From Deltaproteobacteria bacterium (GTDB lineage Bacteria; Myxococcota_A; Polyangia; Polyangiales; Ga0077539): 64,000 bases of DNA. The notes beneath the pieces are model-generated. The model did not search any database. It saw only the letters and a list, made by a program, of their open reading frames with translations, and was not told where the DNA came from. Within the stretch, counting starts at the first letter, position 1. Every line of letters starts with the position of its first letter. The position numbers and the translations under genes are program-made. Of the stretch, positions 61,151-64,000 are shown piece after piece. The DNA lies in contig CANJUR010000001.1 in NCBI GenBank assembly GCA_947477565.1, forward strand, positions 91,996 to 155,995, in the 5' to 3' direction.

Positions 61151-63247
61151 ATGGACGTGCATTCGCAGGTGGCGCGACGTTTTTGGGCGGCTGTTATTGT
61201 TGTATTGACATCCAGCATCTGCGGCTTTGCGTGCAACGGGGAAAGGGTGTGCGTCCCGGGAGAATCGACGGCTTGCCATTGCGATGGCGGGGCCGTGGGG
61301 GCTTCGGTCTGCGCGCCCTCGGGCGATGGCCTCGGCCCGTGCACGTGTAAGCCCCGCACCGCGGAGGACGCATCGATCTCCGACGCGAGCGCCGGCGACG
61401 GCGGGGGCCGCTCCGACGCGACCGTTGCTGACGGCGATGCGCGCGTCGCCGATGCGAGCATGGCCATCCTCGATGTGCCGCCCCGCGACGCCCGCACGGC
61501 GACCTCGACCTCGTGCGCCTCGGGGCGCACCCACTGCGGTCGGTGCGTTGATGTGACCGCAGACCCGCTCCACTGCGGCGCCTGCGGCCATGCGTGCAGC
61601 GAGGGAGACTACTGTCTCGATGGCGCGTGTGCGCGGGGCTGCATCGCGCCGCGCACCGTCTGCGACAACCACTGCGTCGATCGGGCTACGGACATCGCCC
61701 ACTGCGGCGCCTGCGGCGAGCAATGCGGCGCAGGGCTCACCTGCGCGGGCGGCGCGTGCGTGCCCGGCTGCGCTCCGGGGCAGTCATGGTGCGCGTCGGC
61801 CGCGGCGTGCATCGATGTGAGCGGAACGCTCGGACACTGCGGGCGCTGCGACAACGCCTGCGCGGCGGGGCAAGACTGCGTGGGCGGCACTTGCGTCGCG
61901 GGCGCGCTGCCCTTCGCGGCGAGTATGCGCTTCGGCTCGGGACTGCTGCCAAACCCCGGTGGTTCACCGTATTTTCCGACGTTTCTGGCCCACCTGTACG
62001 GCGATGCGGAGGTCACGAGCCGCGCCGTGGTGCCCGCGACCGTGTGCTTCTCGCTCGCGGCCTCGGCGGCCTCGATGCCCCGCGCCGTCGGCCTCGCCAT
62101 CGAAGCGACGGCGTACTCCGCCGCAGCGCAGCGCACGTTCTTTCTCAACCCGCGGGTCAACGCCTCGCCCTGCATGAGCCCGGTCTTCGCCGTGGCCGAC
62201 CTCGCGCAACTGCGGGCCCCGATGCCCATCACGCTCGCGGCCACCGTGCGCGACGCGCAGGGGTCCGTCGCGGCCATGACGCGCGCCGTGCAGTCTGCCA
62301 CGCTCCTGCCGGGCAATGTCTTCACCTGGGATCCTCCCTTCGCCGCGGTGGGCCGCGAAGCGATGGACGAACTCAGCGCCGTCTGGGTCATGCCGCACGC
62401 GCGCCCGATCGAGGGGCTGTTTCGCACCGTCGAGGCGCTGAGCGTCTTTCCGGGCGGCTTTGGCCTGCGGGCCTACGATCGCGGCACCTGGACCCGCTCG
62501 GCCACCGTGCCCATCGAGGGCTACGCCTACGAGAACCTCTACCTCGAGGGCGAAGAGGCGCTCGACATCCAGATCCTGTCGGCCACCGGCGACGCGGTCG
62601 ATCTCACGCTCCTGACACCCGCGCAGTACGGCGCGTGGCGCAGTGACCACGGTGCCGCCGCGAGCGCGCGCTGGTCGGGCGTCGGGGTCGGCGCAGCGCT
62701 CACGCGCCGTCCTGGGACGCCCGGGTGGTACGTGCTCGCGCTTACAGTCTCGGCGGGCACCGCGACGCCTGTCGAGGTCCGTTGGTCGCGCTCCAACACC
62801 CGCGAAGACGTCGTCGAAGACCTCCTGCGTGCGGTGTACGACACCCTCGTGGCGCGGGGCGTCTCGGTCACGCCCGTCACCGCGGCGACCTTCCACGGTT
62901 TCACGCAGATGCGCCGCAGCGTCGAGGTGCTCGGCATGCGCAGCGGCTCCACCGTCGATGTCGCGATGCTCGCCGCGAGCCTCGTCGAACTCGTCGGCAT
63001 GGAGCCCGTGCTGCTCTACACCGACGAACAGCTCTACCTCGGCGTGCGTTCGCGCCTGGTACTGGGCGCCGCATCGGAGCCCCTGGTGTGGGCCCTCGAC
63101 CTCTCGAACCTCAGGCCCGGCGGCTTCGACACGGCTTTCGACGACGGGCTTCGTGCCGTCGCCAACGCGCGCAGCCGGGCACCCTACTTCCACGCACAGG
63201 ACATCGCGACCGCGCGCGCGCACGGCATCGCCCCACTACCCCGATGA
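61151..63247 (+). CDS. Cys-rich (CGACG-repeat) surface lipoprotein
   Basis: From ATG 61151 the product is 698 residues. A hydrophobic helix ends with SSICGFAC (lipoprotein-like), followed by a Cys-rich start (RVCVPGESTACHCDGG), an Asp/Ala-rich spacer, and CGRCVDVTADPLHCGACG, CVDRATDIAHCGACG and CIDVSGTLGHCGRC repeats (about 120-250). A long C-terminal region of about 440 residues is beta-rich, unassigned, and begins LPFAASMRFGSGLLPNPGGS. ATG 61127 is an alternative start. The stop overlaps the next start by ATGA, and that gene is a close paralogue. Confidence 0.8.
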   Translation: MDVHSQVARRFWAAVIVVLTSSICGFACNGERVCVPGESTACHCDGGAVGASVCAPSGDGLGPCTCKPRTAEDASISDASAGDGGGRSDATVADGDARVADASMAILDVPPRDARTATSTSCASGRTHCGRCVDVTADPLHCGACGHACSEGDYCLDGACARGCIAPRTVCDNHCVDRATDIAHCGACGEQCGAGLTCAGGACVPGCAPGQSWCASAAACIDVSGTLGHCGRCDNACAAGQDCVGGTCVAGALPFAASMRFGSGLLPNPGGSPYFPTFLAHLYGDAEVTSRAVVPATVCFSLAASAASMPRAVGLAIEATAYSAAAQRTFFLNPRVNASPCMSPVFAVADLAQLRAPMPITLAATVRDAQGSVAAMTRAVQSATLLPGNVFTWDPPFAAVGREAMDELSAVWVMPHARPIEGLFRTVEALSVFPGGFGLRAYDRGTWTRSATVPIEGYAYENLYLEGEEALDIQILSATGDAVDLTLLTPAQYGAWRSDHGAAASARWSGVGVGAALTRRPGTPGWYVLALTVSAGTATPVEVRWSRSNTREDVVEDLLRAVYDTLVARGVSVTPVTAATFHGFTQMRRSVEVLGMRSGSTVDVAMLAASLVELVGMEPVLLYTDEQLYLGVRSRLVLGAASEPLVWALDLSNLRPGGFDTAFDDGLRAVANARSRAPYFHAQDIATARAHGIAPLPR

Positions 63248-64000
63248 AAACTGCCACCTTCGCCTTTCGGCTCGCCTCCCTGGCGCTCGGGCTGTGGTTC
63301 TGCGCCACCCTCGGATGCTCCGACCCCGCGCCCTCGGCCTGCCCGGCCAATGTCGAACGTCCGTGTACATGCACGAATGGTCGTGTGGGTACGCAGGTGT
63401 GCAACGCGACGAGAACGGCGCTCCTGGCGTGTCGGTGTGACGGCGGCCTCGACGCCTCGGTACCGTCCGACGGCAGCCCTGCCGTGCTGGGCGAGATCGC
63501 CGACACCCACTGCGCCGAAGGGCTCACCCACTGCGGTCGCTGCGTGAACCTCCAGAGCGACCCCGCGCACTGCGGGGCCTGCGGTCGCGCGTGCGGCGCG
63601 GGACAGTGGTGCAGCGACGGCTCGTGCGGCGGCGGCTGCACAGAGGCGCGAGTGTTCTGCGCCGACCGCTGCGTCGATACCACGAGCGATCAGGCCCACT
63701 GCGGCGCGTGTGGCCGGGCCTGCGCCGCGGGTGAAACGTGCCTCACGGGGCGCTGCACGCCGAGCTGCGAAGCCCCGCAGACGTCGTGCGGCGGGGCCTG
63801 CGTGCTCACCGCGTCGGACCCCGCCCACTGCGGGTCCTGCGGCCGCGCCTGCCCTTCTGGGAGCATGTGCTTCCGTCGCAACTGCCTGAGCGCCGCCCTC
63901 CCCTTCAACGTCAGCGTGACGCACCCTGTCGTGCGACCGCCCGCGCTCGGCTCGCGCTCGTTCCCGCTGTACCTCTCGCATCTTATCGGCAGCGCCACCG
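63244..64000 (+). CDS. Cys-rich (CGACG-repeat) surface lipoprotein, paralogue (cut by right edge)
   Basis: The 252 visible residues start at ATG 63244, coupled to the preceding gene. Lipobox ATLGC, then ACPANVERPCTCTNG, a spacer, and the same repeats as the neighbour (CGRCVNLQSDPAHCGACG, CVDTTSDQAHCGACG, CVLTASDPAHCGSCG). The following segment LPFNVSVTHPVVRPPALGSRSFPLYLSHL aligns with the beginning of the neighbour's long domain. It is therefore a tandem duplication, and probably about 680 residues in full (inference). Confidence 0.8.
   Translation, partial: MKTATFAFRLASLALGLWFCATLGCSDPAPSACPANVERPCTCTNGRVGTQVCNATRTALLACRCDGGLDASVPSDGSPAVLGEIADTHCAEGLTHCGRCVNLQSDPAHCGACGRACGAGQWCSDGSCGGGCTEARVFCADRCVDTTSDQAHCGACGRACAAGETCLTGRCTPSCEAPQTSCGGACVLTASDPAHCGSCGRACPSGSMCFRRNCLSAALPFNVSVTHPVVRPPALGSRSFPLYLSHLIGSAT

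Overview
The window is GC-rich throughout and densely coded. It looks like chromosomal DNA of a Myxococcota bacterium, probably a relative of the Polyangiales. The evidence is inference from gene content: many short lipoproteins with Asp-rich stalks followed by repeated Cys modules (CGACG, CNGxDDNCDG, DUF4215-like), a MYXO-CTERM-type C-terminal sorting signal, a Hanks-type Ser/Thr kinase followed by its own secreted TPR-like partner, a response regulator with GAF and HD-GYP domains, a PilZ protein, a DUF4388-like module and a gluzincin/TPR protein. I see no tRNA, rRNA, CRISPR array or complete insertion sequence.

Layout. 1-9.8 kb: a tandem-DsbA lipoprotein (cut by the left edge), an OmpA/TSP3 protein with a strong terminator, a lipoprotein-PilZ pair, a WYL regulator, a compact Lgt-like protein, an ABHD18-like hydrolase and ComEC. 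9.9-15.5 kb: a complete ISC iron-sulfur assembly operon (iscS-iscU-iscA-hscB-hscA-fdx) headed by a MerR-type regulator with a C-terminal five-cysteine cluster where other bacteria carry Rrf2-type iscR. Two 16-bp dyads spaced three helical turns apart lie just upstream. 15.8-26.1 kb: a leftward run with a response regulator/HD-GYP protein, YqgE, a TPR metallopeptidase, a small membrane protein, a DEAD-box-type helicase, a TolC-like protein and a dicarboxylate symporter. 26.2-34.2 kb: single genes in alternating orientation (CPBP protease, TonB-like protein, UDP-sugar pyrophosphorylase, membrane protein, lipase-like hydrolase, DCC protein, metallochaperone, DUF255 protein).

34.5-43.3 kb: a rightward group with a 664-residue Cys-containing protein of unknown function, a class-V aminotransferase/kynureninase-like enzyme, an FmdE-like lipoprotein, a DUF1285-like protein, a glutaredoxin-like protein, a TlpA-like thioredoxin, Lgt, and a 701-residue fusion of a degenerate Hsp70-type ATPase, a DUF4388-like region and a J-like domain. 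43.3-50.4 kb: IPT/TIG and IgGFc-binding-type surface lipoproteins, a zinc-ribbon membrane protein, a two-helix channel protein with an altered selectivity filter, and MgtE.

50.6-64 kb is the most accessory-looking part: a LamG/DUF4215 protein with a 15-bp minisatellite and MYXO-CTERM, a GH172 (DUF2961) lipoprotein overlapping an FGE/SUMF1-like lipoprotein, a MopE-repeat lipoprotein, the kinase-TPR pair, and two tandem paralogous Cys-rich lipoproteins (the second cut by the right edge). Scattered between them are a roughly 175-bp repeat in two copies, an nhaA gene fragment that begins where one copy ends, and a collapsed IS91-type transposase fragment, which together indicate past rearrangement.

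The best candidates for something not well described are the MerR-controlled isc operon with its paired dyads and Cys-cluster regulator, and the Hsp70/DUF4388/J fusion protein. I found no defence island or biosynthetic cluster.
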